A DNA stretch of 37,959 nucleotides from CAZCTC01 sp964501335 (GTDB lineage: Bacteria > Chloroflexota > Anaerolineae > B4-G1 > SLSP01): the NCBI GenBank assembly GCA_964501335.1, contig CAZCTC010000075.1, positions 1-37,959 of the forward strand, given 5' to 3'. Positions 9,192 to 17,414 of this stretch are shown one piece after another. The notes under the pieces were generated by a model. That model was given only the letters and a program-made list of their open reading frames with translations, made no database searches and was not told the origin of the DNA. The translations under genes and the position numbers were made by a program. Within the stretch, counting starts at the first letter, position 1. The number at the start of each line of letters is the position of its first letter.

Positions 9192-9285
9192 GCGCGGTTA
9201 GCTTTTTTTGCGTCCCGCAACGGGTCTTTGTTCGGTGATAGGCGACGGGCTGGATGGGAGAGAGGAGTTTTTTCTCCGGGCGTGG
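9192..9285 (+). repeat. Element flank without hairpin
   Basis: A second 5' module (GCGTCCCGCAACGGG ... GGCGACGGGCTGGATGGGAG) directly follows copy 2. It ends in GAGTTTTTTCTCCGGG where a hairpin would normally begin. It looks like a deletion derivative. Confidence 0.6.
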
Positions 9286-9318
9286 TGATGATTATAATTC
9301 GGTTAGACCGGTAATTTA

Positions 9319-9334
9319 AGTGATGAATGTCACG
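9319..9334 (+). promoter_or_regulatory. CRP/FNR-family-like operator
   Basis: The palindrome AGTGATGAATGTCACG has the GTGA-N6-TCAC spacing of CRP-family sites. It is centred about 31 bp before a TTAAAT hexamer at 9358-9363. That would place it near -42 of a transcript from that -10, the usual position for a class II activator site. This would give carbon-source control of the GH130 operon. It is a pattern match only; no regulator of this family is in the window. Confidence 0.35.
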
Positions 9335-9363
9335 TTTTACGTTTTGGGGTATTTGTGTTAAAT
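9335..9363 (+). promoter_or_regulatory. Possible sigma-70-type promoter for the GH130 operon
   Basis: TTTTAC at 9335-9340 and TTAAAT at 9358-9363 are separated by 17 bp, 45 bp before the GH130 start codon. The -35 match is weak, which fits activator dependence on the adjacent palindrome. Confidence 0.25.
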
Positions 9364-9407
9364 TGGAAGGCGGTCATCGAAAATTCCATTGTAGCCCGGG
9401 AGGCTTT

Positions 9408-10628
9408 ATGTATTCCGAAAGTTTTGGAAAGCGGTGGGAGGTTTTGAAGGCTCGTTATACCGCTTTGGTTGAGTTGTCCAATGAACCTGATTTTGAGTCG
9501 GATAACGGTGTTTTTGTGCGTTATCGTCAGCCGGTGCTTACGGCGGCGCATACGCCGCTTTTCTGGCGATATGATTTGAATCCGGCGACCAATCCTTATT
9601 TGATGGAGCGGTTGGGGGTCAATGCTGTGTTCAATCCGGGGGCCATTGAGCTGGACGGCAAGATCTATCTGGTCTGCCGGGTGGAGGGAGACGATCGTAA
9701 GTCGTTTTTTGCGGTGGCGGAAAGTGAGAGCGGGGTGGACCGTTTCCGGTTTTGGGATTATCCGGTGGGGTTGCCGGAGACCGACGATCCCGATATCAAT
9801 GTATACGATATGCGGCTGGTGAAGCATGAGGATGGCTGGATCTATGGGATTTTCTGTGCCGAGCGTAAAGATCCGGCGGCGCCGCCGGGTGATTTGAGCC
9901 GGGCAGTGGCGCAGGCCGGTCTGGTCCGTACGCGCGATCTGAAGAGTTGGGAACGGTTGCCGGATTTGAAAACCCGCTCGCAGCAACAACGCAATGTGGT
10001 ATTGCATCCCGAGTTTATCCGGGGGGCCGACGGCGAGCCCTGGTATGCCTTTTATACCCGGCCGCAGGACGATTTTATTCAGGTGGGGCGAGGCGGAGGG
10101 ATCGGGTGGGGACTTTCTCGTAGTATGAATCCGGCGGTGATCGATGAGGAGATGGTGATCGACGACCGGGCCTATCATACGATCAAGGAGGTCAAGAACG
10201 GCGAGGGGCCGGCGCCGATCAAGACGGCGCGGGGCTGGCTGCATATGGCGCATGGGGTGCGCGGTACGGCGGCGGGATTGCGCTATGTGTTGTACCTTTA
10301 TATGAGCGATTTGGAGGAGCCCTGGGTGGTGACTCATCGGCCGGGCGGTTATTTTATGGCGCCGGTGGGTGAGGAACGGATCGGGGATGTTTCCAATGTG
10401 TTGTTCTGCAATGGGTGGGTGCGCCGCAGCGATGATCAGGTCTTCATTTATTATGCTTCTTCGGATACCCGTATCCATGTGGCTGTTTCGTCGGTGGAGC
10501 GGTTGGTGGATTATGTGCTGCATACGCCGGAGGATGGGCTGCGTTCGGCGGCCAGTGTGGCGACCCGGGTAGAGTTAATCCGGTGGAATCTAATTGGAGG
10601 GGTGGATGAAAGCTTATCACATTTCTAA
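9408..10628 (+). CDS. GH130 beta-mannoside phosphorylase
   Basis: The protein has 406 aa from ATG 9408, chosen because GGGAGG lies four bases upstream; an in-frame extension to 9327 lacks such a site. The five-bladed beta-propeller family motifs are visible: VNAVFNPGAI, VCRVEGDD, INVYDMRLV (Asp134, the position of the GH130 general acid), VKNGEGPAPIKT, GWLHMAHGV and FIYYASSDTRIHVA. It has no signal peptide. GH130 enzymes phosphorolyse beta-mannosides such as 4-O-beta-mannosyl-glucose to mannose 1-phosphate. The length and motifs suit the mannosyl-glucose phosphorylase subgroup, but the exact acceptor is inferred. The end overlaps the next gene by 23 nt, so the two are probably coupled. Confidence 0.85.
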   Translation: MYSESFGKRWEVLKARYTALVELSNEPDFESDNGVFVRYRQPVLTAAHTPLFWRYDLNPATNPYLMERLGVNAVFNPGAIELDGKIYLVCRVEGDDRKSFFAVAESESGVDRFRFWDYPVGLPETDDPDINVYDMRLVKHEDGWIYGIFCAERKDPAAPPGDLSRAVAQAGLVRTRDLKSWERLPDLKTRSQQQRNVVLHPEFIRGADGEPWYAFYTRPQDDFIQVGRGGGIGWGLSRSMNPAVIDEEMVIDDRAYHTIKEVKNGEGPAPIKTARGWLHMAHGVRGTAAGLRYVLYLYMSDLEEPWVVTHRPGGYFMAPVGEERIGDVSNVLFCNGWVRRSDDQVFIYYASSDTRIHVAVSSVERLVDYVLHTPEDGLRSAASVATRVELIRWNLIGGVDESLSHF

Positions 10629-11580
10629 AACGGATTTGAGCGTTTCGCGGATTGGGTATGGATGTATGAATATCGGCGGGCGCTGGGACCAGCTGACTTT
10701 TTCGGAGGCGGAGAAGAGCCTGGCGAAGCGGTTGGTGATGAAGGCGGTCGAGAACGGCATTAATTTTTTCGACCATGCCGATATTTACACCCGGGGTAAA
10801 TCGGAGGCCATTTTCGGCGAGGTGATGAATGAGATGCCCGGGCTGCGGGATCAGATCGTGCTTCAGAGCAAGTGCGGCATCCTTTTCCCGGGAGATCCCC
10901 GGCCGGAAGATCCGGGGCGCTATGATTTCAGCTACGAGCATATCGTGCGTTCGGTGGAGGGAAGTTTGCGGCGGCTTTGTACGGATCGCCTGGATATTTT
11001 GCTGCTGCATCGGCCCGATCCGTTGGTCGAGCCGGAGGAGGTGGCCCGGGCTTTTTCGGAGCTGCACGGCAGCGGGAAGGTGCGCTATTTCGGGGTGAGC
11101 AATCATACCGGGCCACAGATCGAGCTGTTACAGCGGTATGTGGAGCAACCGTTGGTGGTCAATCAGGTGGAGTTGAGTTTGCTGCACGCGGATTTGATCA
11201 ATGAGGGGATTGTCGCCAATCAGGTCGGCGGGCGTTATTCGGCTGCGGCCGGGACGCTGGATTATTGCCGGCTCCATGATATTTTGATCCAGGCCTGGGC
11301 TCCGATGGCGGGCGGCAAAGTGATCACGCCGCCGGCGGAGGCGGCGCCGCAGGTGCGAGAGACGGCGGCGCTGGTCGGGGCCTTTGCCGAGGCTTATCGG
11401 ACGGCGCCGGAGGCAATTGCGTTGGGATGGTTGTTACGCCATCCGGCGGGGATTCAGCCGTTGGTGGGGACGACGAATCCGGAGCGGCTGGCGGCGAGTT
11501 GTCTGGCCGACGGGGTGCAGCTCAGTCGGGAGGAGTGGTATCGACTTTTCACGGCGGCCCGCGGGGCTGCGGTGCCGTAA
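10606..11580 (+). CDS. YdhF-type aldo/keto reductase
   Basis: The protein has 324 aa from ATG 10606, preceded by TTGGAGGGGTGG. Aldo/keto reductase motifs are present: GYGCMNIGG at the first strand, DHADIYTRGKSE with the catalytic Asp and Tyr, VLQSKCGILF with the Lys, and LLLHRPDPLV with the His. The ending EWYRLFTAARGAAVP resembles the tail of E. coli YdhF. It should be an NAD(P)H-dependent cytoplasmic reductase acting on an aldehyde or ketose. Its place between a GH130 phosphorylase and a GH3 glycosidase suggests a sugar or sugar-derived substrate, which is not identified. Confidence 0.85.
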   Translation: MKAYHISKTDLSVSRIGYGCMNIGGRWDQLTFSEAEKSLAKRLVMKAVENGINFFDHADIYTRGKSEAIFGEVMNEMPGLRDQIVLQSKCGILFPGDPRPEDPGRYDFSYEHIVRSVEGSLRRLCTDRLDILLLHRPDPLVEPEEVARAFSELHGSGKVRYFGVSNHTGPQIELLQRYVEQPLVVNQVELSLLHADLINEGIVANQVGGRYSAAAGTLDYCRLHDILIQAWAPMAGGKVITPPAEAAPQVRETAALVGAFAEAYRTAPEAIALGWLLRHPAGIQPLVGTTNPERLAASCLADGVQLSREEWYRLFTAARGAAVP

Positions 11581-11612
11581 AATCTTTTAATTGAATTTTC
11601 ACAGGAGATTTT

Positions 11613-13883
11613 ATGCCGATTTCAACTGAATATCCTTATCGGGATGCGTCGTTGCCGGTGGAGCAGCGGGTGGCTGATCTGCTCAGCCGGATGACTTTGG
11701 AAGAGAAGCTGGCTCAGATGTCGATTTTCGATCCGCAGAACCGACGTAGCGGTTCGGTGGCGGAGTTGCTGGCTGATCCGGAGATTGAGCGGCAGTGGTC
11801 TTACGGGGTCGGGGCGGTGGGCCGGCCGGGGGTGAATCGAGGGCCCCGCGAGACCGCTGAATGGACCAATGCCCTTCAGCGTTATGTCCGCGAGCAGACT
11901 CGCTGGGGCATTCCGGTGCTTTGCATCGATGAGGCGCTGCATGGGGCGATGGCCTGGGGCTGTACTTCTTTTCCGCAGGCGATTGGGCTGGCGAGCAGTT
12001 GGGATCCGGAGCTGGTGCGGGAGGTTTTTGCGGTGGCGGCCAAGGAGATGCGGGTTCGCGGGGAGCATCATGCGCTGACGCCGGTGCTGGATCTGGCGCG
12101 CGAGCCGCGCTGGGGCCGCACGGAGGAGACTTACGGCGAAGATCCTTACCTGGGGTCGCGGATGGGTGTGGCGGCGGTGCAGGGTTTTCAGGGCAGGGGG
12201 CCGGCCATCGACCAGGATCATGTGATGGCGACGGCCAAGCATTTTGCGGTCCACGGCCAGCCGGAGGGCGGGCGCAACTGCGGCCCGACCAATTATGCCG
12301 AGCGGGAGATCCGGGAGAATTTCCTGAAGGCCTTCCAGGCGGTGGTCGAGGCGGGGATTGCTTCGGTGATGGCGTCGTACAATGAGATCAACGGCATTCC
12401 GGCCCATATCAACCGCTGGCTGCTGCGGGATATTTTGCGGCGGGAGTGGGGTTTTCAGGGGCTGTTGGTTTCCGACGGCGGCGGCGTCTCGATGCTGGAG
12501 TCGGTCTATCATGTGGCGACTTCCCCGGCTGAGGCGGCCCGCAAGGCCCTGGCGGCGGGGATCGATTTCGAGTACGATCTCTGTTTCCCTACGTTGTTGG
12601 AGCAGGTTCGATCGGGGCAGGTTGCGGAAGCGCTGGTGGATCAGGCCGTCGGGCGGGTGCTGCGGGCCAAGTTCCTGTTGGGGCTGTTTGAGAATCCGTA
12701 TGTCGATCCGGAGGAGGCCGAACGGGTGACCAATTGTGAGGCCTATCGGGCGCTGGCGTTGAAAGCGGCGTACAAGAGTCTGGTGCTGCTGAAGAACGAG
12801 GGCGTGCTGCCGCTGGATGCGGGGGTGATCAAGACGCTGGCGGTGATCGGGCCGAATGCCGCCGGGCTGCATCTGGGCGGGTACAGCAATCAGCCCGGCC
12901 ACAGCGTCACCGTGCTGGAGGGACTGCGGCAGAAGGCCGGCGGGCGGTTTGAGGTGCTCTATGCGGAGGGCTGTAAGATCACGGGCAACGACTTCGGGGG
13001 GGCGGATTGGAAGCGGTGGTGGGAAGATTCCGTGCTGCCGCCCGATCCGGAGGAGGATGCCCGGTTGATTGCCGAGGCGACGGCGGTGGCCCGTCGCGCC
13101 GACGCGGTGGTGTTGGTGTTGGGTGAAAACGAGTCGGTCTGTCGGGAGGCCTGGAGCCAGGATCATTTGGGCGATCGCGATTCGTTGGATCTGCCGGGGC
13201 GGCAGGAGGAGCTGGCGCGGGCGATCCTCGAGACCGGCGTGCCGACGGTGGTGCTGCTGCTCAACGGGCGGCCGCTTTCGATCAATCATCTGGCCGGGCA
13301 TGCTCCGGCGATCTTTGAAGGCTGGTATCTGGGCGAAGAGGGGGGGACGGCTTTTGCGGATGTGCTTTTTGGCGATGTGAATCCAGGGGGACGGTTGCCG
13401 ATCACCTTCCCGCGTTCGGTGGGGCAGTTGCCGGCCTATTACAACCGCAAGCCGTTCTCGGGGCGGCGGTATCTTTTTTCGGAGAAGGGGCCGTTGTATC
13501 CCTTTGGGTATGGGTTGAGCTATACCACCTTTGCGTATGCCGATTTGAAGGTCGAGCCGGCGCAGATCGGGCCGGCGGGGAAGGCCCGGGTGAGTGTGAC
13601 GGTGAGCAATACCGGCGATCGAGCCGGCGATGAGGTGGTGCAGCTTTATCTGCACGATGTGGCTTCCGAGCAGGTTTCCCGGCCGCTCAAGGAGTTGAAG
13701 GGGTTCCAGCGGATCACCCTTCAGCCCGGCGAGCGGCGGACGGTGGAGTTTACCGTGGGGCCTGAAGAGCTTTCTTTCCTTAATGAGACGATGGCGTGGA
13801 CGGTCGAGCCGGGTGAGTTTGAGGTGCTGGTGGGACCTAATTCGGCCGATTTGCAGAAGGTGATGCTGGAGGTTAAGGGATAA
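11613..13883 (+). CDS. GH3 beta-glycosidase (beta-glucosidase-like)
   Basis: The protein has 756 aa, in the normal range for three-domain GH3 enzymes, and no signal peptide. The N-terminal barrel holds EEKLAQM, WGRTEETYGEDPYLGSRMG, ATAKHFAVHGQPEGGRN and GLLVSDGGGV, with Asp288 as the nucleophile. Family members more often have SDW or SDY there; Gly after Asp is a mild oddity. The second domain has LVLGENESVCREA and GEEGGTAFADVLFGDVNPGG, and the last about 130 residues form the fibronectin-III-like domain. CAGGAGATTTT precedes ATG 11613, 32 nt after the reductase. It would remove terminal beta-linked glucose, xylose or similar residues from imported oligosaccharides. Confidence 0.9.
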   Translation: MPISTEYPYRDASLPVEQRVADLLSRMTLEEKLAQMSIFDPQNRRSGSVAELLADPEIERQWSYGVGAVGRPGVNRGPRETAEWTNALQRYVREQTRWGIPVLCIDEALHGAMAWGCTSFPQAIGLASSWDPELVREVFAVAAKEMRVRGEHHALTPVLDLAREPRWGRTEETYGEDPYLGSRMGVAAVQGFQGRGPAIDQDHVMATAKHFAVHGQPEGGRNCGPTNYAEREIRENFLKAFQAVVEAGIASVMASYNEINGIPAHINRWLLRDILRREWGFQGLLVSDGGGVSMLESVYHVATSPAEAARKALAAGIDFEYDLCFPTLLEQVRSGQVAEALVDQAVGRVLRAKFLLGLFENPYVDPEEAERVTNCEAYRALALKAAYKSLVLLKNEGVLPLDAGVIKTLAVIGPNAAGLHLGGYSNQPGHSVTVLEGLRQKAGGRFEVLYAEGCKITGNDFGGADWKRWWEDSVLPPDPEEDARLIAEATAVARRADAVVLVLGENESVCREAWSQDHLGDRDSLDLPGRQEELARAILETGVPTVVLLLNGRPLSINHLAGHAPAIFEGWYLGEEGGTAFADVLFGDVNPGGRLPITFPRSVGQLPAYYNRKPFSGRRYLFSEKGPLYPFGYGLSYTTFAYADLKVEPAQIGPAGKARVSVTVSNTGDRAGDEVVQLYLHDVASEQVSRPLKELKGFQRITLQPGERRTVEFTVGPEELSFLNETMAWTVEPGEFEVLVGPNSADLQKVMLEVKG

Positions 13884-13925
13884 CGGAAGCGTGGAAGACT
13901 GTCCGGAGAACGCAGGTGAAAAGCC

Positions 13926-13963
13926 TATGTTTTTGCGCGCATTCTTATGCGCGCAAAAACATA
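13926..13963 (-). repeat. Dispersed hairpin element, copy 3
   Basis: A 17-bp perfect stem (13926-13942 with 13947-13963) has loop TCTT read on +. The flanks point to the minus strand: AACAAAAAACTCTCC and GCGCGTCGTATCTTACGGG follow. It lies between two rightward genes, opposite to what a terminator for GH3 would need. Confidence 0.85.
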
Positions 13964-14114
13964 AACAAAAAACTCTCCATCCAGCGCGTCGTATCTTACG
14001 GGAAATGAATCTTGAGCGGGACGTAAGAAGCCGGCTGTCTGTCAAACCTATACACCACCGAACAGGTAGAAAAACTTTATCCCTTCCCGTTGGTTTATTA
14101 ATTGGAGGATGGCA

Positions 14115-15050
14115 ATGCAGCGAGAAGAATTTTCTTTCAGTTTACCCTGGCAGTTAGGGGGATGGGGGCTGGTGGCGGCAGCACTTTTTCTCGCCTGGGG
14201 GATGATCGACCATCTTTTTCTGCCGTCCATGAATTATCTCTATTTAGGGATGGCGGTGTTGTGGGCTACGCCGTTGTTGATTTTGGGATTTTATCTGGCT
14301 GTGCGCCACAGCGGGCAGGTTGTGTTGACGGAGGATGCGGTGGTGTTGCAGCGATTCGGCCAGGAGCAGCGTATGATTTACCTGGAGATCGCGGGATTTC
14401 AGTCTTTTGACGGACATTTCCCTCCCCATTTCATTTTAAAGGCGGGCGACGGCCGGACGATGAAATTTTCCCGACAGATGCCGGATTTCAAGGAGTTTCA
14501 TAGTGCGCTGGGGCGCCCGGTCTCCTTTTTGAAGGGTAAGAAATCCGCTCAACTCCCGGTGGAGATGGATTCCACTTTGGCGATCCTGCGAAATTCGGTG
14601 GTGTTTTTGTTGTTGTATCTGGGCGGCGGTGTGATGATGGCTTTGGGAACCGTGGAATCTCAACGGATTATTGTCCCAGGCGGAATGTTTGCATTGGTGT
14701 CTTTGATGGCGATGTTCGCTACAATCCGAGGGATCACGACGGGAGTGCGATTGAATTTCGATTGTATTGAAGTGGGCCGGATTTTACTTCCGAGCCGGAT
14801 CATTCCGTTAAAGGATATTGCCCGGATTGTACGGCGGCAGGTACTGGTCGGGAAGGGATCGAAGAATCAAGGCGTGAATTGGAAATCGCAATGGCATGTT
14901 TTCATTGAGTTTCAGGATGAGTCAATCCGCCCCATTGGCTGGGATGAGACCTTGATGGAATCCTGGGGCTATACGTCGCAGGGATTCTGGGTGATGCTGA
15001 CTGAGAGTTATTGCCGGTATGTGAAATGTGAAGTGATTTCGTTGAGCTGA
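14115..15050 (+). CDS. Uncharacterised membrane protein
   Basis: The protein has 311 aa. TTGGAGG is six bases before ATG 14115; an ATG at 14109 touches the Shine-Dalgarno and is less likely. Four hydrophobic segments occur in two pairs: about 15-33 with 40-60, and about 158-178 with 188-205. Each pair is followed by a beta-rich soluble stretch (VVLQRFGQEQRMIYLEIAGF and IEVGRILLPSRIIPLKDIAR) that resembles a bacterial PH-like domain. The duplicated TM-pair plus PH-like layout is my reading, not a recognised family. No enzymatic motif is seen. It may be cotranscribed with the NERD gene 96 bp downstream. Confidence 0.7.
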   Translation: MQREEFSFSLPWQLGGWGLVAAALFLAWGMIDHLFLPSMNYLYLGMAVLWATPLLILGFYLAVRHSGQVVLTEDAVVLQRFGQEQRMIYLEIAGFQSFDGHFPPHFILKAGDGRTMKFSRQMPDFKEFHSALGRPVSFLKGKKSAQLPVEMDSTLAILRNSVVFLLLYLGGGVMMALGTVESQRIIVPGGMFALVSLMAMFATIRGITTGVRLNFDCIEVGRILLPSRIIPLKDIARIVRRQVLVGKGSKNQGVNWKSQWHVFIEFQDESIRPIGWDETLMESWGYTSQGFWVMLTESYCRYVKCEVISLS

Positions 15051-15146
15051 AGGCGGGGGGCTTTGACTATTCAATTACTGATCCTGTGGTATGATCGGGG
15101 GCACGTGCTCAATTGCACGAGGTAATAAAATGGAGGCCTGGCGGGC

Positions 15147-16952
15147 GTGGACCCCGAACTGCTACAATTAATCCAAATGGCCCGGACTGGAAATCGTCAA
15201 GCGGCCCTGTTTCATTTGCGGAATTATCTGCTGGAACACCTTGAAGACGCGGACGCCTGGGTGGTTCTGGGGGGATTGACCCCAGATCCCGAAGAAGGAG
15301 TGCGCGCTTTACAGCGGGCATTGCAATTGAACCCCAATAACGAGATGGCACGTCGTGGCCTGGCGGCTCGTCAGGCCACGTTGCCTGTGACCCAGCCGGT
15401 GGAAACGGTGCCATTGGTTCCGGTTGAGCCGGAGCCTGCGAGTGTTTCTGAACCGGTAATTGAGGCCGAACCTGTGGTTGAACCGGCAGCGGTTGACGTT
15501 CCAGCCGGGGAGCTTCCAGAGGTTGAGGCGGATGAATTTGAAGTGGAAGATGAGGGTGAGGCCGAAGAGGGCGAGGATGATGAGGATGAGGATTTTTCGG
15601 AGCCCGAATCGGTCGAATCCCGTGCGGCCCGTGACGAGGGTCCCAGTGAGGGGATGACGTTGCGGCAGGCGATGAACATCAGCTGGCCTTTCCGGCCGCG
15701 GGGATCGCAGCGTCGTACGCTGGGAGATTTTATCGATGCCGGTCTGTTGACCCGGCAGGATCTGGAATGGACGGCCAAACATGCTCGCGAGCCACGCGTG
15801 CGGATTGCCTCTCAGGTGATCCTGGGCCAGATCCACCGTTTGCCTCTGGTGATGTTGACGGAAGGGGAGGCCCGGTTGATCTCCTGGCCTTTCCGGCGGA
15901 TGAATCGCCCGTTGGGTGAACTGGTCGACACGGGCCTGATCACGGCGAAAGATTTGCGGTGGGCGGCCTGGTTTGCCGACGAGCCTCGATTGCGGGAGGC
16001 GGCGCGGTTGATGTTGCCGCAGGCGCATAAGGAACGGGCGAAGAAACCGGCACCGGCTTCACCGAAGTCGGGTGGCGGCAATCGCAAGCCGGCGGAGACG
16101 CATACGACAGCGAAGGGAGGGCATACGCCTAAGGCGCTGTCGCAACCGGCTGCTGCTGGTACCAGTGCGGGGCGTGCGCTTTCCAATCGTCCGATGCCGA
16201 TGATTCAGGGGTCGGATTATCTGACGCGACAGATTGAACGGCGGCATCGCCGGCAGATTTTCATTCAGGTGTTGGCGTTGGCGCTGGTGGTGATTGCGGC
16301 CGTGATTGTGGTGGTGGTGGGCTTTTCTTCCCTTTCGGGCGTTTTGCATATCTCACCGGCGGTCGCTTTCCTGGGGTTGTTGTTACTGGTGCCGCTTTAC
16401 TGGCTGTTCGATCGCTTGCAGGATGCCATTCAGGAAGAAGAGAGTTTCCGTCAGGGACGGGAAGCGGAACGGTCGGTGGCCCGTTTGCTGCGGCAGGGGC
16501 TGAACGATCAATGGACGTTGTTTATGAATGTGCAGATTCCCGGCCAGCAGAGCGATATCGATATGGTGTTGCTGGGGCCGCCGGGGATCTTTACCCTGGA
16601 GGTGAAGTCCTATCGGGGGCGGTTTGCGCTGCGGGGAACGCAGTGGCAACGTAAAACCATGATGGGATGGCAGGTGCAGCGGCGTAATCCGGCGTTGCAG
16701 GCGCGTTTCAATGCCTCGCAGTTGCACGAGTATATCCGGGAACATCTTAAGAAGGATATTTGGGTGGACCCGCGGCTGGTTTGGGCGGGCGAGGGACGGC
16801 TGGATTTGCATCAACCGGCTGTTTTTGTCTGGTCGCTGGATCGGCTGCCGGAAGAGACCAAGCGGTTGCGGACGTTGCCGGCTCAGGTGACGCCCGAGGA
16901 TCAGGCGGCGGTGGGGGCGCTGTTGCGGGGGTTGTGCAGCGCTTTGCAATAA
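15147..16952 (+). CDS. TPR / NERD-domain membrane protein
   Basis: The protein has 601 aa and starts with GTG 15147, with TGGAGG upstream; the nearby ATG 15130 is in another frame and stops quickly. Residues 1-75 are TPR-like. About 80-160 form a Pro/Val-rich then very acidic linker (EDEGEAEEGEDDEDEDF). Two copies of an unrecognised 45-residue motif beginning ISWPFR follow (about 177-230 and 246-290), then a low-complexity basic stretch. Two TM segments lie at about 372-424. The C-terminal NERD domain (about 432-560) shows GREAERSVARLL, DIDMVLLGPPGIFTLEVKSY and the E-V-K of a PD-(D/E)XK nuclease fold. A DNA-processing or nuclease-like role at the membrane is inferred from NERD alone. Confidence 0.75.
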   Translation: MDPELLQLIQMARTGNRQAALFHLRNYLLEHLEDADAWVVLGGLTPDPEEGVRALQRALQLNPNNEMARRGLAARQATLPVTQPVETVPLVPVEPEPASVSEPVIEAEPVVEPAAVDVPAGELPEVEADEFEVEDEGEAEEGEDDEDEDFSEPESVESRAARDEGPSEGMTLRQAMNISWPFRPRGSQRRTLGDFIDAGLLTRQDLEWTAKHAREPRVRIASQVILGQIHRLPLVMLTEGEARLISWPFRRMNRPLGELVDTGLITAKDLRWAAWFADEPRLREAARLMLPQAHKERAKKPAPASPKSGGGNRKPAETHTTAKGGHTPKALSQPAAAGTSAGRALSNRPMPMIQGSDYLTRQIERRHRRQIFIQVLALALVVIAAVIVVVVGFSSLSGVLHISPAVAFLGLLLLVPLYWLFDRLQDAIQEEESFRQGREAERSVARLLRQGLNDQWTLFMNVQIPGQQSDIDMVLLGPPGIFTLEVKSYRGRFALRGTQWQRKTMMGWQVQRRNPALQARFNASQLHEYIREHLKKDIWVDPRLVWAGEGRLDLHQPAVFVWSLDRLPEETKRLRTLPAQVTPEDQAAVGALLRGLCSALQ

Positions 16953-16976
16953 ATCCGTAAAATATTTATGATGGAT

Positions 16977-17018
16977 AGCATTTTTGGCGCGCGGTCGCAG
17001 GCCCCGCGCCAAAATGCT
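16977..17018 (+). terminator. Terminator-like hairpin after the NERD gene
   Basis: AGCATTTTTGGCGCG at 16977-16991 pairs with CGCGCCAAAATGCT at 17005-17018 with one bulged T. No T-run follows, so factor-independent termination is uncertain. Unlike the dispersed family, its loop is long (13 nt). Confidence 0.45.
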
Positions 17019-17039
17019 AAATAACCCAAGTTGTTACCT
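17018..17039 (+). repeat. Left end of an imperfect inverted repeat around the radical SAM locus
   Basis: TAAATAACCCAAGTTGTTAC (then CT) resembles the reverse complement of 19542-19563 (AGGTGGTAACTTGAATTATT, then TA), with about 18 of 22 positions matching. A related motif recurs at 17059-17082. Confidence 0.45.
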
Positions 17040-17056
17040 TTAACAGGCAGGTTTTC

Positions 17057-17195
17057 TATTTAACCCAAGTTGCTACCTTTAAAAGACGTGCTTTCTATTT
17101 AAGCTTTTTTGCATGCAAAGGTTTAGTAGAAAGTAGACGGTAGACAGTAGACAGCGGATTTCCAGTCCAGTTGAGCCGGCAAAGCGAAGATTTTT
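17057..17195 (+). repeat. 139-bp direct repeat, left copy
   Basis: It is identical to 19326-19464 at 135 of 139 positions with no gap. It contains TTAAGCTTTTTTGCATGCAA and a run of GTAGACA-type heptamers. With the right copy it brackets the radical SAM gene. Confidence 0.9.
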
Positions 17196-17313
17196 CGACC
17201 TGTGCGGTTGTTCATGAGAGTGGATTAAAAACGGTTTTTGTGCCCTGCAACAGGTGCTTTCCTGGTAAAAAGCGCCGCGCTGTGCGAAGCAGGCAGAGAG
17301 AATTTTTTTGTTT

Positions 17314-17349
17314 GTATTTTCGCGCGCTTTCTGAAGCGCGCGAAAATAC
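17314..17349 (+). repeat. Dispersed hairpin element, copy 4
   Basis: A 16-bp perfect stem (17314-17329 with 17334-17349) has loop TCTG. The outer stem is GTATTTT instead of the usual ATGTTTT, with matching change on the other arm. The 5' module begins near 17240, and GGTTTTTTCTTG follows. Confidence 0.85.
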
Positions 17350-17414
17350 GGTTTTTTCTTGCTTTACCGGACTAACGGTACTGGTGTAAAAATATAGTAA
17401 TCAGGAGGTGATTG

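Larger units (their letters stand above)
9013..9407. other. Divergent intergenic region with repeats and a regulatory site
   Basis: This 395-bp gap lies between the GH36 and GH130 operons. It holds one complete hairpin element (about 9062-9195), a second element lacking its hairpin (about 9192-9285) and an AT-richer stretch (9286-9400) with a CRP-like palindrome and possible promoter next to GH130. No gene was recognised in it. Confidence 0.8.
16953..17414. other. Repeat-filled gap before the radical SAM gene
   Basis: This 462-bp gap holds a terminator-like hairpin just after the NERD gene, two TAACCCAAGTTG-type motifs, the left 139-bp direct repeat and hairpin element copy 4. No gene was recognised. 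Confidence 0.8.

Noticed and set aside
9327..9407. N-terminal extension of the GH130 protein
   Set aside because: It would overlap the putative operator and promoter and lacks a Shine-Dalgarno; ATG 9408 has GGGAGG four bases before it.
11622..14045. Long minus-strand open frame opposite GH3
   Set aside because: It is a shadow of the GH3 gene: Arg/Pro/His-rich, with no family motif. The same applies to long opposite frames at 1562-3406, 9330-10523, 17658-18731, 20816-21937 and 22573-23823.
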